Assembly (NCBI RefSeq): GCF_023072615.1
Contig: NZ_JAKNRW010000005.1
Coordinates: forward strand, 186,001 to 250,000
Source: Pseudomonas violetae
Lineage (GTDB): Bacteria; Pseudomonadota; Gammaproteobacteria; Pseudomonadales; Pseudomonadaceae
Direction: 5' to 3'
DNA length: 64,000 bases
A program made the position numbers and the translations under genes. Under the pieces are notes generated by a model. The model was not told where the DNA came from. It saw only the letters and a list, made by a program, of their open reading frames with translations, and did no database searches. Positions 1 through 9,700 of this stretch are shown here, piece by piece (position 1 is the first letter of the stretch; every line of letters begins with the position of its first letter).

Positions 1-33
1 CACCAGGTACAAGCGGAACAGGAGTCTGAACAT
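1..33 (-). CDS. Two-component sensor histidine kinase, N-terminal fragment cut by window edge
   Basis: Only the first 11 codons are visible; they read MFRLLFRLYLV, a basic-hydrophobic start typical of a first membrane segment. The ATG lies 4 bases after the stop of the response regulator gene, so the two are almost certainly one operon. In P. aeruginosa the regulator beside mexMN (PA1437, from memory) is followed by a sensor kinase, which matches this arrangement. No kinase domain is visible, so the identity rests on context. Confidence 0.6.
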   Translation of the reverse strand, partial: MFRLLFRLYLV

Positions 34-37
34 AGGC

Positions 38-739
38 TCAGCATTCCCACTCGGAGCGGCTGAACAGGTAACCCTTGCCCCACACCGTCTTGATCTTGCG
101 CGCCTCTGCGGCGGTGTCGTCGAACTTGCGCCGCAGTTTGGAAATCGCCACGTCCACCGAACGGTCGGTGCCGTTGAACTCGATGCCCCGCAGGCGTTGC
201 AGGATCTGGTCCCGGCTCAACACTTCGCCCGCGTGCCGGGCCAGCACCACCAGCAGGTTGTACTCACCGCTGGACAACTCCACCAACTGCCCACGCCAGG
301 TGACGGTGCGCTCGGACAGGTCGATGCACAGGTTGCCCATGAGAATCCGGTCGTTGGCTGTCTGCGGCTCGCCGAGGCTGCTGCGACGCAACAAGGTGCG
401 CACCCTGGCCAGCAGCACCCGGGGCTCGCAGGGCTTGGTGACGTAATCGTCGGCGCCCATTTCCAGGCCCAGGACCTGATCGTGGCTGTCGTCGCGGGCG
501 GTGAGCATCAGGATCGGCAAGGTCGCCGAGTCGGTGCGCAGCAGGCGGCAAACCTGCAAGCCATCGAGCCCCGGCAGCATCAGGTCGAGGATGACCAGGT
601 CCGGCGGATTGAGTCGCGCACGTTCGCGCACATGATCGCCGCGGCCTATCACGCTGACGGAGTAGCCGTTGCGTTCCAGGTAGCTGGCAATCAGCTCGGC
701 GAGGGCAGTGTCGTCTTCGACCAGGAGGATGTTGGGCAT
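38..739 (-). CDS. OmpR/PhoB-family response regulator divergent from RND efflux operon
   Basis: A 233-residue regulator with an N-terminal receiver domain (ILLVEDD acidic pair, phospho-acceptor Asp in LVILDLMLPG, conserved Lys in DDYVTKPCEP) and a C-terminal winged helix ending WGKGYLF. The ATG at 739 was chosen because the receiver begins immediately there; the longer reading frame upstream would be translated through REP-derived sequence. It is divergent from the mexMN-like operon and transcribed towards a sensor kinase. It probably controls the efflux operon, as inferred from position; the homologous locus in P. aeruginosa is PA1437 (from memory). Confidence 0.88.
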   Translation of the reverse strand: MPNILLVEDDTALAELIASYLERNGYSVSVIGRGDHVRERARLNPPDLVILDLMLPGLDGLQVCRLLRTDSATLPILMLTARDDSHDQVLGLEMGADDYVTKPCEPRVLLARVRTLLRRSSLGEPQTANDRILMGNLCIDLSERTVTWRGQLVELSSGEYNLLVVLARHAGEVLSRDQILQRLRGIEFNGTDRSVDVAISKLRRKFDDTAAEARKIKTVWGKGYLFSRSEWEC

Positions 740-1033
740 GGGTGTTTCCAGAAAGTACGGTGACGCCTGCCGGATTGCTGTCGCGGGCAAGCCTTGCTCA
801 CACAGCGATGCTCGTTGGACACAAATCCTGTGTACACCACAGATCCACTGTGGGAGCGGGCTTGCTCGCGAAGGCGGCATAACAGGCGCAATAGGTATCA
901 AGGCATGCAGGATATACGCCCTCACCCACCCTTGAGTAAAACCCTTACACAATTTCACACGGCACGTACAAAGCTTCACCGCTACTCTCGCCACCTCCCC
1001 GTAGGATGCCGGGGGTCATTATTGGGGTATTAC
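740..1033. promoter_or_regulatory. Divergent promoter region between response regulator and efflux operon, containing a REPIN
   Basis: This 294-base gap must hold the promoters of both divergent transcription units. Its left part contains an inverted pair of REP sequences (about 781-874). The right part, about 930-985, is less GC-rich, with TTACACAATTTCACAC-like short repeats that could be a regulator site. No consensus promoter could be fixed with confidence. Confidence 0.4.
781..874. repeat. REPIN (inverted REP pair)
   Basis: A degenerate left arm (TCGCGGGCAAGCCTTGCTCA) and a right arm (TGGGAGCGGGCTTGCTCGCG) face each other across about 50 bases. These are the short palindromic REP units common in P. 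fluorescens-group genomes and moved by RAYT transposases. It lies inside a divergent promoter region, which is less usual than a position between converging genes. Confidence 0.75.
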
Positions 1034-2191
1034 ATGTCGAAGAATCTGCTGGCCAGACTCAGTCTGATTGCACTGGCGCTGACGCTGGGCGCGTGTGACA
1101 AGTCGTCGATCGCCGAAGAAGCGGCACCGCTGGCCACCGTGCGCATCGAAACCATTGAGGCGCGACCACTGTCGATTACCAGCGAACTAAGCGGACGAAT
1201 TGCCGCGCCGCGCATGGCTGAAGTCCGCGCCCGGGTGCCTGGCGTGGTCCTGCAGCGCACCTTCCGCGAAGGCAGCGACGTCAAGCAGGGGGACGTGCTG
1301 TTTCGCATTGACCCGGCCCCCTTCAAGGCCGACCTGGACAGCGCCGAAGCTGCGCTGCGCAAGGCCGAGGCCAACGCATTCCAGGCGCGCCTGCAGGAAC
1401 AGCGCTACGCCCAACTGGTGGAAGGCAACGCCATCAGCGGCCAGGATTACGACAATGCCCGGGCTGCGGTTCGGCAAACCGCCGCCGATGTCGCCGGCAA
1501 CAAGGCCGCCGTCGAACGGGCCAGGCTCAATCTTGGCTATGCCACCGTCACCGCGCCAATTTCCGGTCGCATCGGGCGTGCCCTGGTAACGGAGGGCGCA
1601 CTGGTCGGGCAAAATGAAACCACGCCCCTGGCGTTGATCCAGCAACTCAACCCGATCCATGCCGACCTGACTCAATCGACCCGCGAGCTCAACGACCTGC
1701 GCCGCGCGTTCCGCTCCGGCCAATTGCAGCAGGTGGGTCAGGGCCAGGCCAAGGCCACGCTGATCCAGGACGACGGCAGCCTCTACCCGCTGCCGGGCAA
1801 ACTGTTGTTCACCGACATAACGGTCGACCCGGGCACCGGCCAGATCACCCTGCGCAGCGAATTCCCCAACCCGGACCTCGACTTGCTGCCCGGCAGTTTC
1901 GTGCGGGTGCGCCTGGAACAGGCGATCGACCAGCAGGGCATCAGCGTGCCGCAACGGGCCGTCCAGCGTGACAGCGCGGGGGTCGCCCAGGTGTTGCTGC
2001 TCGATGCCGAACAGCGGGTCGGCCAGCAGCCAGTTGACCTGGGTGCGGTGCAGAACGATCGCTGGATTGTCAGCGGTGGCCTTAAACCGGGCGACCGCAT
2101 CGTCATCGAAGGCCTGCAGCACGCCCGTCCCGGCGAGAAAGTCCAGATCGACGACACCCCTCTTCCACTTGTCCAGGTTTCTGGCCAGTAA
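1034..2191 (+). CDS. RND efflux periplasmic adaptor lipoprotein (MexM-like)
   Basis: A 385-residue membrane fusion protein that couples an inner-membrane RND pump to an outer-membrane channel. It starts with a lipoprotein signal (ALTLGAC, lipidated Cys about residue 21), followed by the biotinyl-lipoyl half motifs (VRARVPGVV and YATVTAPISGRIG), an alpha-hairpin between them and a beta-barrel/MP domain near the C-terminus. The ATG at 1034 begins the signal peptide; the longer frame has none. It lies 14 bases before the pump gene. MexM is the best guess because of the neighbouring divergent regulator; generic MexA/AcrA family membership is much surer. Confidence 0.88.
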   Translation: MSKNLLARLSLIALALTLGACDKSSIAEEAAPLATVRIETIEARPLSITSELSGRIAAPRMAEVRARVPGVVLQRTFREGSDVKQGDVLFRIDPAPFKADLDSAEAALRKAEANAFQARLQEQRYAQLVEGNAISGQDYDNARAAVRQTAADVAGNKAAVERARLNLGYATVTAPISGRIGRALVTEGALVGQNETTPLALIQQLNPIHADLTQSTRELNDLRRAFRSGQLQQVGQGQAKATLIQDDGSLYPLPGKLLFTDITVDPGTGQITLRSEFPNPDLDLLPGSFVRVRLEQAIDQQGISVPQRAVQRDSAGVAQVLLLDAEQRVGQQPVDLGAVQNDRWIVSGGLKPGDRIVIEGLQHARPGEKVQIDDTPLPLVQVSGQ

Positions 2192-2205
2192 GCAGGACGC
2201 TTTTT

Positions 2206-5200
2206 ATGCCGCAGTTCTTTATCGATCGCCCGATTTTCGCCTGGGTGGTCGCCCTGTTCATCCTGCTGGCGGGTGCCCTGGCGATCCCGCAGTTGCCGGT
2301 GGCGCAATACCCCGACGTCGCGCCGCCGCAGGTCGAAATCTACGCCGTATACCCTGGCGCCTCGGCGCAGACCATTGACGAAAGCGTGGTCAGCCTGATC
2401 GAGGAAGAGCTCAACGGCGCTGACAACCTGCTGTATTTCGAATCCCAGAGCAGCCTGGGCAGCGCGACGATCAAAGCCACTTTCCAGCCGGGCACCAACC
2501 CGGAGCTGGCCCAGGTCGACGTACAAAATCGCCTGAAAGTCGTCGAATCTCGACTGCCCCAGGCGGTGAACCAGCAGGGATTGCAGGTAGAAAAAGTGTC
2601 TTCCGGCTTCCTGCTGCTGATCACCCTCACCTCCAGCGACGGCAAACTGGACGAGACGGCGCTCAGCGATTACCTGGCGCGCAATGTGATGAACGAAATC
2701 AAGCGCCTGGACGGAGTCGGCAAGGCCCAGTTGTACGGCGCCGAGCGGGCCATGCGCATCTGGATCGACCCGCAGAAACTGATCGGTTTCAACCTGACCC
2801 CGGCCGACGTCAACGCCGCCATCGTCGCTCAGAACGCCCAGGTTTCGGCCGGTAGCATCGGCGACCTGCCGACCCGCAGCACTCAGGAAATCACTGCAAC
2901 CATCCTGGTGAAAGGCCAACTGTCGACCCCGGAAGAGTTCGCCGACATCGTGCTCAAGGCCAATCCTGACGGCTCTACCGTGCGCATCGCCGATGTTGCC
3001 CGGGTGGAAATCGGCAGCCAGGAGTACCAGTTCGGCACTCGCCTGAACGGCAAGCCGTCGACCGCTGTCAGCGTGCAACTGGCACCCAGCGCCAACGCCC
3101 TGAGCACCGCAACCCTGGTCCGGGCGAAGATGGATGAGCTGGCGCGGTATTTCCCCGCAGGCGTCGAGTACAAGATCCCCTACGACACCTCGCCTTTCGT
3201 CAAGGTCTCGATCACCAAGGTCGTTTACACCCTGGTCGAAGCCATGGTGCTGGTGTTCGCAGTGATGTTCCTGTTCCTGCAGAACATTCGCTACACGCTG
3301 ATCCCGACCCTGGTGGTGCCGGTCGCGCTGATGGGGACCTTCGCCACCATGCTGGCCCTGGGATTCTCGATCAACGTGCTGACCATGTTCGGCATGGTCC
3401 TGGCCATCGGCATCCTGGTGGATGACGCGATCGTGGTGGTGGAGAACGTCGAGCGGATCATGGTCACCGAAGGCCTGTCGCCCAAGGAGGCGACGCGCAA
3501 GGCCATGCAGCAGATCACCGGGGCGATCATCGGCATTACCCTGGTGCTGGTGGCCGTGTTCATTCCCATGGCGTTCATGCAGGGCTCGGTTGGGGTAATC
3601 TACCGGCAGTTTTCCCTGTCGATGGCCACCTCGATCCTATTCTCGGCGTTCCTTGCCCTGACCTTGACCCCAGCGCTGTGCGCGACCTTGCTCAAGCCCG
3701 TCGCCAAAGGCGAGCATCATGAAAAACGCGGATTCTTCGGCTGGTTCAACCGCCGCTTCGACCAACTGACCGAACGTTATCAATCCTGGGTGGCCTACGC
3801 GCTAAAGCGCACCGGGCGCTATCTGCTGATCTACGGCGTGCTGCTGATCGGCCTGGGCATTTGCTTCGTGCGCCTGCCCTCCTCGTTCCTGCCGGTTGAA
3901 GACCAGGGCTACACCATCACCGACGTGCAACTGCCGCCGGGTGCGAGCAAGAACCGCACGGTGGCGGTGGTCGAGCAGATTGAGGCGCATAACGCCAAGG
4001 AACCTGGAGTGGGCGACAGTACAGTCATCCTTGGCTTCAGTTTTTCCGGCAGCGGGCAGAACGCGGCGCTGGCGTTCACCACGCTGAAAGACTGGTCGGA
4101 GCGTGGCAGTGATGACTCGGCGAGCTCGATTGCCGACCGCGCCAACATCGCCCTGAGCCAGATCAAGGACGCTGCGGCGTTCTCGGTTTTGCCGCCACCG
4201 GTGGACGGCCTGGGCACCTCCAGCGGTTTCGAGTTCCGCTTGCAGGATCGTGGCGGCCTCGGTCATGCCACGCTGATGCAGGCTCGCACCGAGTTGCTGG
4301 AGGCAGCAGAGAAAAGCCCGATACTGATGAACGTGCGTGAAAGCGCCCTGGCCGAGGCGCCACAGGTGCAATTGATTGTCGACCGCAAGCAGGCCAATGC
4401 CCTGGGTGTGTCGTTCGCCGAGATCGGTAACGTGCTGTCCACCGCCGTCGGTTCCACCTACGTCAACGACTTCCCCAATCAGGGGCGGATGCAACGGGTG
4501 GTGGTACAGGCCGAAGGCGACCAGCGCAGCCAGGTGGCCGACCTGCTGCAAATGCACGTGCGCAACACCGCCGGAAAAATGGTGCCGTTGTCAGCCTTCG
4601 TCGAGGCCAAATGGACCCAGGGCCCGGCGCAGTTGACCCGTTACAACGGCTACCCGGCGATCAGCATTTCCGGTGAACCCAAGCCGGGGCACAGCACCGG
4701 CGAAGCCATGGCCGAGATCGAGCGCCTGGTTGCGCTGGGACCTGCGGGTTTGGGCCAGGAATGGACGGGGCTGTCCTTGCAGGAGCGGCTGTCCGGAAGC
4801 CAGGCGCCGATCCTGCTGGGGTTATCCTTGCTGATCGTGTTCCTGTGCCTGGCGGCGTTGTACGAGAGCTGGTCGATCCCGACCTCGGTGCTCCTGGTAG
4901 TACCGCTGGGCGTGCTGGGCGCGGTACTGGCCGTGACCTTGCGTGGAATGCCTAACGACGTGTTCTTCAAGGTCGGGTTGATCACCATCATTGGCCTGTC
5001 GGCGAAGAACGCGATCCTGATCATCGAGTTTGCCAAGAGCCTGTATGACGAAGGCCACGACCTGATCGACGCCACTCTGCAAGCGGCACGTTTGCGCTTG
5101 CGGCCCATCGTGATGACGTCCCTGGCGTTCATTCTCGGCGTAGTGCCGCTGGCCATTGCGACAGGCGCCAGTTCGGCCAGCCAGCAAGCCATCGGCACCG

Positions 5201-5304
5201 GGGTCATTGGCGGGATGATCACCGCCACCTTGGCGGTGTTATTTGTACCGGTATTTTTTGTGGTGGTGATGAAGCTGGTGCGCAAGCGCCATAAAGACCT
5301 ATAG
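2206..5304 (+). CDS. RND multidrug efflux transporter permease (MexN-like, HAE1 family)
   Basis: The 1032-residue protein is the proton-driven inner-membrane pump of a tripartite efflux system. It opens with FFIDRPIFAWVVALFI, the HAE1-family start, and has two homologous halves each with six membrane segments and a large periplasmic loop. The proton-relay residues are present: Asp406-Asp407 in GILVDDAIVV and Lys934 in IIGLSAKNAIL. It is co-transcribed with the adaptor. No outer-membrane channel gene follows, so the pump presumably borrows an OprM-type channel encoded elsewhere, as P. aeruginosa MexMN does. Substrates cannot be read from sequence. Confidence 0.92.
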   Translation: MPQFFIDRPIFAWVVALFILLAGALAIPQLPVAQYPDVAPPQVEIYAVYPGASAQTIDESVVSLIEEELNGADNLLYFESQSSLGSATIKATFQPGTNPELAQVDVQNRLKVVESRLPQAVNQQGLQVEKVSSGFLLLITLTSSDGKLDETALSDYLARNVMNEIKRLDGVGKAQLYGAERAMRIWIDPQKLIGFNLTPADVNAAIVAQNAQVSAGSIGDLPTRSTQEITATILVKGQLSTPEEFADIVLKANPDGSTVRIADVARVEIGSQEYQFGTRLNGKPSTAVSVQLAPSANALSTATLVRAKMDELARYFPAGVEYKIPYDTSPFVKVSITKVVYTLVEAMVLVFAVMFLFLQNIRYTLIPTLVVPVALMGTFATMLALGFSINVLTMFGMVLAIGILVDDAIVVVENVERIMVTEGLSPKEATRKAMQQITGAIIGITLVLVAVFIPMAFMQGSVGVIYRQFSLSMATSILFSAFLALTLTPALCATLLKPVAKGEHHEKRGFFGWFNRRFDQLTERYQSWVAYALKRTGRYLLIYGVLLIGLGICFVRLPSSFLPVEDQGYTITDVQLPPGASKNRTVAVVEQIEAHNAKEPGVGDSTVILGFSFSGSGQNAALAFTTLKDWSERGSDDSASSIADRANIALSQIKDAAAFSVLPPPVDGLGTSSGFEFRLQDRGGLGHATLMQARTELLEAAEKSPILMNVRESALAEAPQVQLIVDRKQANALGVSFAEIGNVLSTAVGSTYVNDFPNQGRMQRVVVQAEGDQRSQVADLLQMHVRNTAGKMVPLSAFVEAKWTQGPAQLTRYNGYPAISISGEPKPGHSTGEAMAEIERLVALGPAGLGQEWTGLSLQERLSGSQAPILLGLSLLIVFLCLAALYESWSIPTSVLLVVPLGVLGAVLAVTLRGMPNDVFFKVGLITIIGLSAKNAILIIEFAKSLYDEGHDLIDATLQAARLRLRPIVMTSLAFILGVVPLAIATGASSASQQAIGTGVIGGMITATLAVLFVPVFFVVVMKLVRKRHKDL

Positions 5305-5313
5305 CTGCCCCCC

Positions 5314-5419
5314 GTTGTAGGAGCGCGCTTGCTCGCGATGAACGCAAGAACGCCGCTGTGGGTGTCAGGCTCCCAGCGTCATCGTTAACGACCATCGCGA
5401 GCAAGCTCGCCCCTACAAC
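5314..5419. repeat. REPIN between efflux operon and DUF1345 gene
   Basis: A near-perfect inverted pair: GTTGTAGGAGCGCGCTTGCT on the left and CGAGCAAGCTCGCCCCTACA on the right, with about 60 bases between. It fills most of the gap after the pump gene and could fold into a long hairpin that limits transcription read-through. Confidence 0.85.
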
Positions 5420-5464
5420 AGGACCGCGCTATGGTGCACTGACGTTCTGCCACCGTGAGTCCCC

Positions 5465-6106
5465 ATGCCCCTCCTCGCCCGCACCCACCCGCGCCTTTCC
5501 GCCGCCATTACCCTCGGCATCGCAGTAGGCATCCTGGCCCCCGCCGACTCGATCATCAGCAAGATCCTCGTCGGCTGGAACGCCGGGGTCTGGACCTATC
5601 TGGTGCTGATGCTCTGGCTCACCGCCCGCGCCAAAGCGCCTGACGTGAAACGCATCGCCGAAGTCGAAGACGAAAACGCCGGTCTGGTGCTTTTTGTTGT
5701 GTGCATCGCCGCGATCGCCAGCCTGGCCACCATCGCCTTTGAGCTGGCGGGCAGCAAGCAACTGGAAGCCACGACCAGACTGCTGCACTACGGTTTCACT
5801 GCACTAACCGTGATTGGCTCATGGTTGCTGATCGGCGTGATCTTCAGCGTGCACTACGCACGCCTGTTCTACACCTGGAGCGGCAAGGACCCGGCACTGC
5901 GTTTCGCCGAGGGCCTGACCACGCCCAACTATTGGGACTTCCTGTATTTTTCGTTCACCATCGGCGTTGCGGTGCAGACTGCGGACGTGGGTGTTGCAAC
6001 CCGTGATATGCGCAAGATCGTGCTGGCCCAGTCGCTGATCGGTTTTTTGTTCAACACGGCGATATTGGGGTTTTCAATCAATATCGCCGCAGGGTTGTTT
6101 GGCTGA
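5465..6106 (+). CDS. DUF1345 family integral membrane protein
   Basis: A 213-residue protein of unknown function with about five hydrophobic segments. The conserved DUF1345 stretch around [20 protein letters not shown] near residues 154-173 is intact, and the final segment runs [15 protein letters not shown]. The ATG at 5465 precedes a basic leader ([10 protein letters not shown]). It stands alone after a REPIN and converges on the fibronectin-repeat gene, with 7 bases between stop codons. Family membership is clear; role is not. Confidence 0.82.
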   Translation: MPLLARTHPRLSAAITLGIAVGILAPADSIISKILVGWNAGVWTYLVLMLWLTARAKAPDVKRIAEVEDENAGLVLFVVCIAAIASLATIAFELAGSKQLEATTRLLHYGFTALTVIGSWLLIGVIFSVHYARLFYTWSGKDPALRFAEGLTTPNYWDFLYFSFTIGVAVQTADVGVATRDMRKIVLAQSLIGFLFNTAILGFSINIAAGLFG

Positions 6107-6113
6107 CGTCGCA

Positions 6114-8351
6114 TTATTTAGTCGTCATCTGCGCGATTAACGGCAGCGAGTTGCCACCCGCATTTTTCGCGAAAATCCGCACGTCGTAGCGGGTTTGTGG
6201 ACGCAGGACCTGCATCAAAACCCTGTTAACTACGCTGTAACGAAGCTCACCTCCCTGTGGGCCGGTCAATACAACCTCATAACCGGTTACCTCCATCGTC
6301 GCTATCGGAGCATCCCACTCCATTATTGATAATGCACCCAGTTGTGAGTAACGGAAGTTTTGCGGAGGATTTGGCGGGGCGTTCCTGGAAGACACGCAAG
6401 CCGGAATAGACCAATTTCCGGCAGCATCTCTGGCACGTACTTCAAACCTTTCGACGACGCCATCTATCAAACCAGTGACCGGACAGCTGGTTCCACTCAC
6501 CGCGACCCAGGCTTCGCCATTGCGACGCATTTGATAGCCTGTCACGCCTACGTTGTCTTCAGACGCACGCCAGTCAAGTGTTGCATCACCCCGCGCGGAG
6601 GCGGTGAGCTTCAAATTACCCGGCTTGGTGGGGGGCACTCGATCATGAGTGACCACCTGAATAGACACAGGCATCGCAGGAACGGGACCTGCGATTCTGC
6701 GAGGCTGGATGTTGAACGTATATGCTTTTTCGGGAATCAAGTCCGTTAAAATGTGTTCCAGTGCAGTGGTGCGTACAGGTTCACGTCCTGGGCAGGTTAT
6801 TTCGTAATCGATCAAGTATGACTGATCTACCGGGCTTTCCCACTTCAACCACGACTCGGAAAACGTTCTGCCTGGATTGTGTACGCCGCGCGGTTGCGTC
6901 ATGTCCGGACCGGTTATGACAGAAGTACTAGAGGGCTCTGAGTAACCACTTTCGTTAAAAGCACGAAGCTCTAGGAAGTATTTCGTATCAGGTGCCAGAT
7001 ATATAATGCTGTGATGGAAGTATTTGGTTGTATGCCTGCCAATCACTTCAGGGTACTTATCATCCAGGCCATAAACGAATTCAAAATTCGGGGCTGAACT
7101 CCCGACCCAATTGACCTCAACTTTATCGAAGGTCACAACCTTATGCATCGGCCCTGGACGTGACGGGATGGGGGGACCATCCAGGGTTTTTTGGGTGATC
7201 CGCGTGGGCAAGGAACTACCGTTGGCGTTGGCTGCAGCGACCTCGACAAAGTACAGCGTATTTTTACTCAACCCCGTTAATTGATAGCTCGTGGAATACA
7301 CCGTTTCGGTCTGAGCGGCGCCGCCGGACTCGACCCCATGCCTGACAATATATCTGTTCGCCCCTGTGGAGGGGGACCATGTCAGATCCATCGTCAGGAT
7401 CGCCGGCGTTGCGTGCACGCTTGCCGGAGGGGCGGGAACCTGCAACGTTATTGCAGTGGCGCGCACTGATGGTGAATTGCCAGCAGTGTTATAGGCCAGG
7501 AGATCGAAATAATAGGAGGTATTGGAATTTAAACCACTCATTGTACCGCCCGGCGTCAGGAAAGTGGCGGTGTCGATGACCGAGCCATTGGGGTGCAAGC
7601 CGTAACTCACACGATATCCAGTTGCAAGCGCAGATTCTTTCCAGGTCAATGCCACTGAATAACTCGCCGAGCCAGCACTTAGATCGGTGGGTGCATCGGG
7701 TAACTCCAACCCTTGCTGGGTATGGGTAACACCCTCCGGAAAGTCCACCCATCCTTGACTGGTTAGCACGCGGACATTGACAAAGTATTTGGTTAGAGGC
7801 TGCAGCCCTGTAATGGTATTGGTTTTATTAACCGATTCGAACGTATCAATCCGGGTCGGCCACTGGTCGTCGCGCCCATACCCAACCTCGAACTTTATGT
7901 GGGCGTCGTTGTACATGGACGTGACTCTAAACGAAGTTGGCGTATGCCCATCAAAATATAAAGGCAGCATTGCTATGGGCGCCAACATTCCACAAGACTG
8001 CGTCAATGTAAGCACGCTGAGTATTTCCGAACTAATGACTTGCAAATCTTCAGCCAGCAACGTCATCTGCAACTTCGATTTATCATTTAAACTATTCAAA
8101 TAGTGCAGGGGGATTTCAAACCGTAGATCACTGTTGCGCGCGCGATCGTCGAGTGGCTCCACCTGGCGCAGTTGCAATCTGGACACTGAACCATCCGCCA
8201 GGACCCCGCTGCAGGTCAAAGTGGTCATCTCACTTAATGCAAGCTCTGCCCGAGACTTAATCCGGATCGAAGCGGCGCTAAGCAGATGGCGACAGTCCAA
8301 TACGCGCTCCGTAGCGTCAGGGCATTCGAAAATCGTAGATATACGGGCCAT
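6114..8351 (-). CDS. Fibronectin type III repeat protein, no signal peptide seen
   Basis: A 745-residue protein. The first about 215 residues (starting MARISTIFECP) are an unrecognised region; the rest is about six tandem FN3 domains, each with the conserved Trp (LTWKES, LTWSPS, VNWVGS, LKWESP, LDWRAS, MEWDAP) and Tyr/Phe core (TSYYFDLLAYNTAG). The ATG at 8351 has a GGAGAG Shine-Dalgarno 7 bases upstream; the longer frame lacks one. No N-terminal signal or membrane anchor is visible, so export, if any, uses another route. Base composition is lower in GC than the neighbours, suggesting accessory origin. FN3 arrays usually mediate binding, but no catalytic domain is attached and I assign no function. 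Confidence 0.75.
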   Translation of the reverse strand: MARISTIFECPDATERVLDCRHLLSAASIRIKSRAELALSEMTTLTCSGVLADGSVSRLQLRQVEPLDDRARNSDLRFEIPLHYLNSLNDKSKLQMTLLAEDLQVISSEILSVLTLTQSCGMLAPIAMLPLYFDGHTPTSFRVTSMYNDAHIKFEVGYGRDDQWPTRIDTFESVNKTNTITGLQPLTKYFVNVRVLTSQGWVDFPEGVTHTQQGLELPDAPTDLSAGSASYSVALTWKESALATGYRVSYGLHPNGSVIDTATFLTPGGTMSGLNSNTSYYFDLLAYNTAGNSPSVRATAITLQVPAPPASVHATPAILTMDLTWSPSTGANRYIVRHGVESGGAAQTETVYSTSYQLTGLSKNTLYFVEVAAANANGSSLPTRITQKTLDGPPIPSRPGPMHKVVTFDKVEVNWVGSSAPNFEFVYGLDDKYPEVIGRHTTKYFHHSIIYLAPDTKYFLELRAFNESGYSEPSSTSVITGPDMTQPRGVHNPGRTFSESWLKWESPVDQSYLIDYEITCPGREPVRTTALEHILTDLIPEKAYTFNIQPRRIAGPVPAMPVSIQVVTHDRVPPTKPGNLKLTASARGDATLDWRASEDNVGVTGYQMRRNGEAWVAVSGTSCPVTGLIDGVVERFEVRARDAAGNWSIPACVSSRNAPPNPPQNFRYSQLGALSIMEWDAPIATMEVTGYEVVLTGPQGGELRYSVVNRVLMQVLRPQTRYDVRIFAKNAGGNSLPLIAQMTTK

Positions 8352-8521
8352 GGGGTTTCTCTCCGGACGATGGTTCATGCGACATAGTAGAGTTCGCACT
8401 CGCTCGGAACGCCACTAGCAGATCAGTTAGTGGCACTTTCCTGTACATGCACTAACGTCGGCGCTGGCTGACAATTTTGTTTCACTCCCCCCTTGACGAC
8501 CCATCAGGTTATGGTGTCTTC

Positions 8522-8535
8522 TGAAACCGGTTTCA
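8522..8535. promoter_or_regulatory. PtxS operator upstream of ptxS
   Basis: The perfect 14-base palindrome TGAAACCGGTTTCA matches the known PtxS binding site in Pseudomonas. It lies 54 bases before the GTG start of ptxS, consistent with autorepression relieved by 2-ketogluconate. Its presence inside the longer open frame argues that translation starts downstream, at 8589. Confidence 0.9.
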
Positions 8536-8588
8536 GCGAAAACACACCGCCGCTGCTTCCTAATAAATTCAATAATAAGGTCGTGCCC

Positions 8589-9614
8589 GTGAACAGTTTC
8601 TCCGCCGCCCAACGCAGCCGCGTAACCATGCTCGATGTTGCCGAGCGCGCTGGGGTCTCCAAGGCCAGCGTGTCGCGGTTCATCGGCGACGACCGCGCCC
8701 TGCTCTCTGATGCCATAGCCTTGCGCATCGAACAGGCGATCACCGAGCTCGACTATCGCCCGAACCAGATGGCCCGCGGCCTGAAGCGCGGCCGAACCCG
8801 CCTGATCGGCATGTTGGTGGCCGATATCCGCAACCCCTATTCGATTGCCGTGATGCATGGCGTGGAAACCGCATGCCGCCAGCACGGCTACAGCCTGGTG
8901 GTGTGCAACACCGACCGCGATGACGAGCAGGAACGCCTGCATCTGGCCCTGCTGCGCTCTTACAACATTCAAGGTTTGATCCTGAACACCCTTGGCCATC
9001 ACCGAGACGAATTGCTTGAATTACACCGGGAGATGCCGCTAGTGCTGGTGGATCGCAAGGTCGAGCTCCTCGAAAGCGATATGGTTGGGCTGGATAATCC
9101 TGCAGCCGTCGACATGGCCCTCGCCCACCTTGAAGAACGTGGTTACCGCGACGTAATAATGGTGACCGAGCCTTTTGACGGCACCAGTTCGCGGATCGAA
9201 CGGGTCAGCAGCTTCAAGGCGCGGATCGAGCAGCGGCCCGCGCTTCGCGGGACGATCATCGAAACCGGCAGCGAGCTGACGGCGAATATGAAAACCTTCC
9301 TCGACACACATGGCCCCGGCCCGAAAGCGCTGTTTTGCGCGAACGGGATTGCGGCGTTGGCCAGTACCCATTCATTGCGTGAACTTGGGTGCAACCTGTT
9401 CGAGGACGTGGGACTGATTGCCCTGGATGACCTGGATTGGTACCCCCTGGTGGGCAGCGGCATCACCGCGCTCGCCCAACCGACCACCGAGATTGGCGCC
9501 AGCGCGTTCGAGTGTTTGCTCAAGCGTTTGCGGGGGGATGACGGGGCGGTGAGGACGCTGGATTTTTCCGCGCGATTGATTGTGCGGGGGTCGACTCTTG
9601 GAGATCTGCGGTGA
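8589..9614 (+). CDS. ptxS: PtxS, LacI-family repressor of 2-ketogluconate utilisation
   Basis: A 341-residue repressor: LacI helix-turn-helix at the N-terminus (TMLDVAERAGVSKASVSRF), hinge LDYRPNQMARGLKRGRT, then a periplasmic-binding-like effector domain that in PtxS binds 2-ketogluconate. The GTG at 8589 is preferred: AAGG lies 8 bases upstream, the operator sits just ahead of it, and the length then equals the about 340 residues usual for PtxS. Identity is supported by the two TGAAACCGGTTTCA sites and the kguEKTD operon following in the same direction. Expected to repress both its own gene and kguE onwards. Confidence 0.93.
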   Translation: MNSFSAAQRSRVTMLDVAERAGVSKASVSRFIGDDRALLSDAIALRIEQAITELDYRPNQMARGLKRGRTRLIGMLVADIRNPYSIAVMHGVETACRQHGYSLVVCNTDRDDEQERLHLALLRSYNIQGLILNTLGHHRDELLELHREMPLVLVDRKVELLESDMVGLDNPAAVDMALAHLEERGYRDVIMVTEPFDGTSSRIERVSSFKARIEQRPALRGTIIETGSELTANMKTFLDTHGPGPKALFCANGIAALASTHSLRELGCNLFEDVGLIALDDLDWYPLVGSGITALAQPTTEIGASAFECLLKRLRGDDGAVRTLDFSARLIVRGSTLGDLR

Positions 9615-9700
9615 ATGTACCGGCCCCATCGCGAGCCTACTCGCAATGGGGCGCGAAGAAACACTACAACCCTGCACGTCGATATTGTTTCGAGCAAAAA

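Noticed and set aside
1783..3078. Long minus-strand frame across the MexM/MexN junction
   Set aside because: Antisense to well-supported efflux genes; composition typical of a GC-rich shadow.
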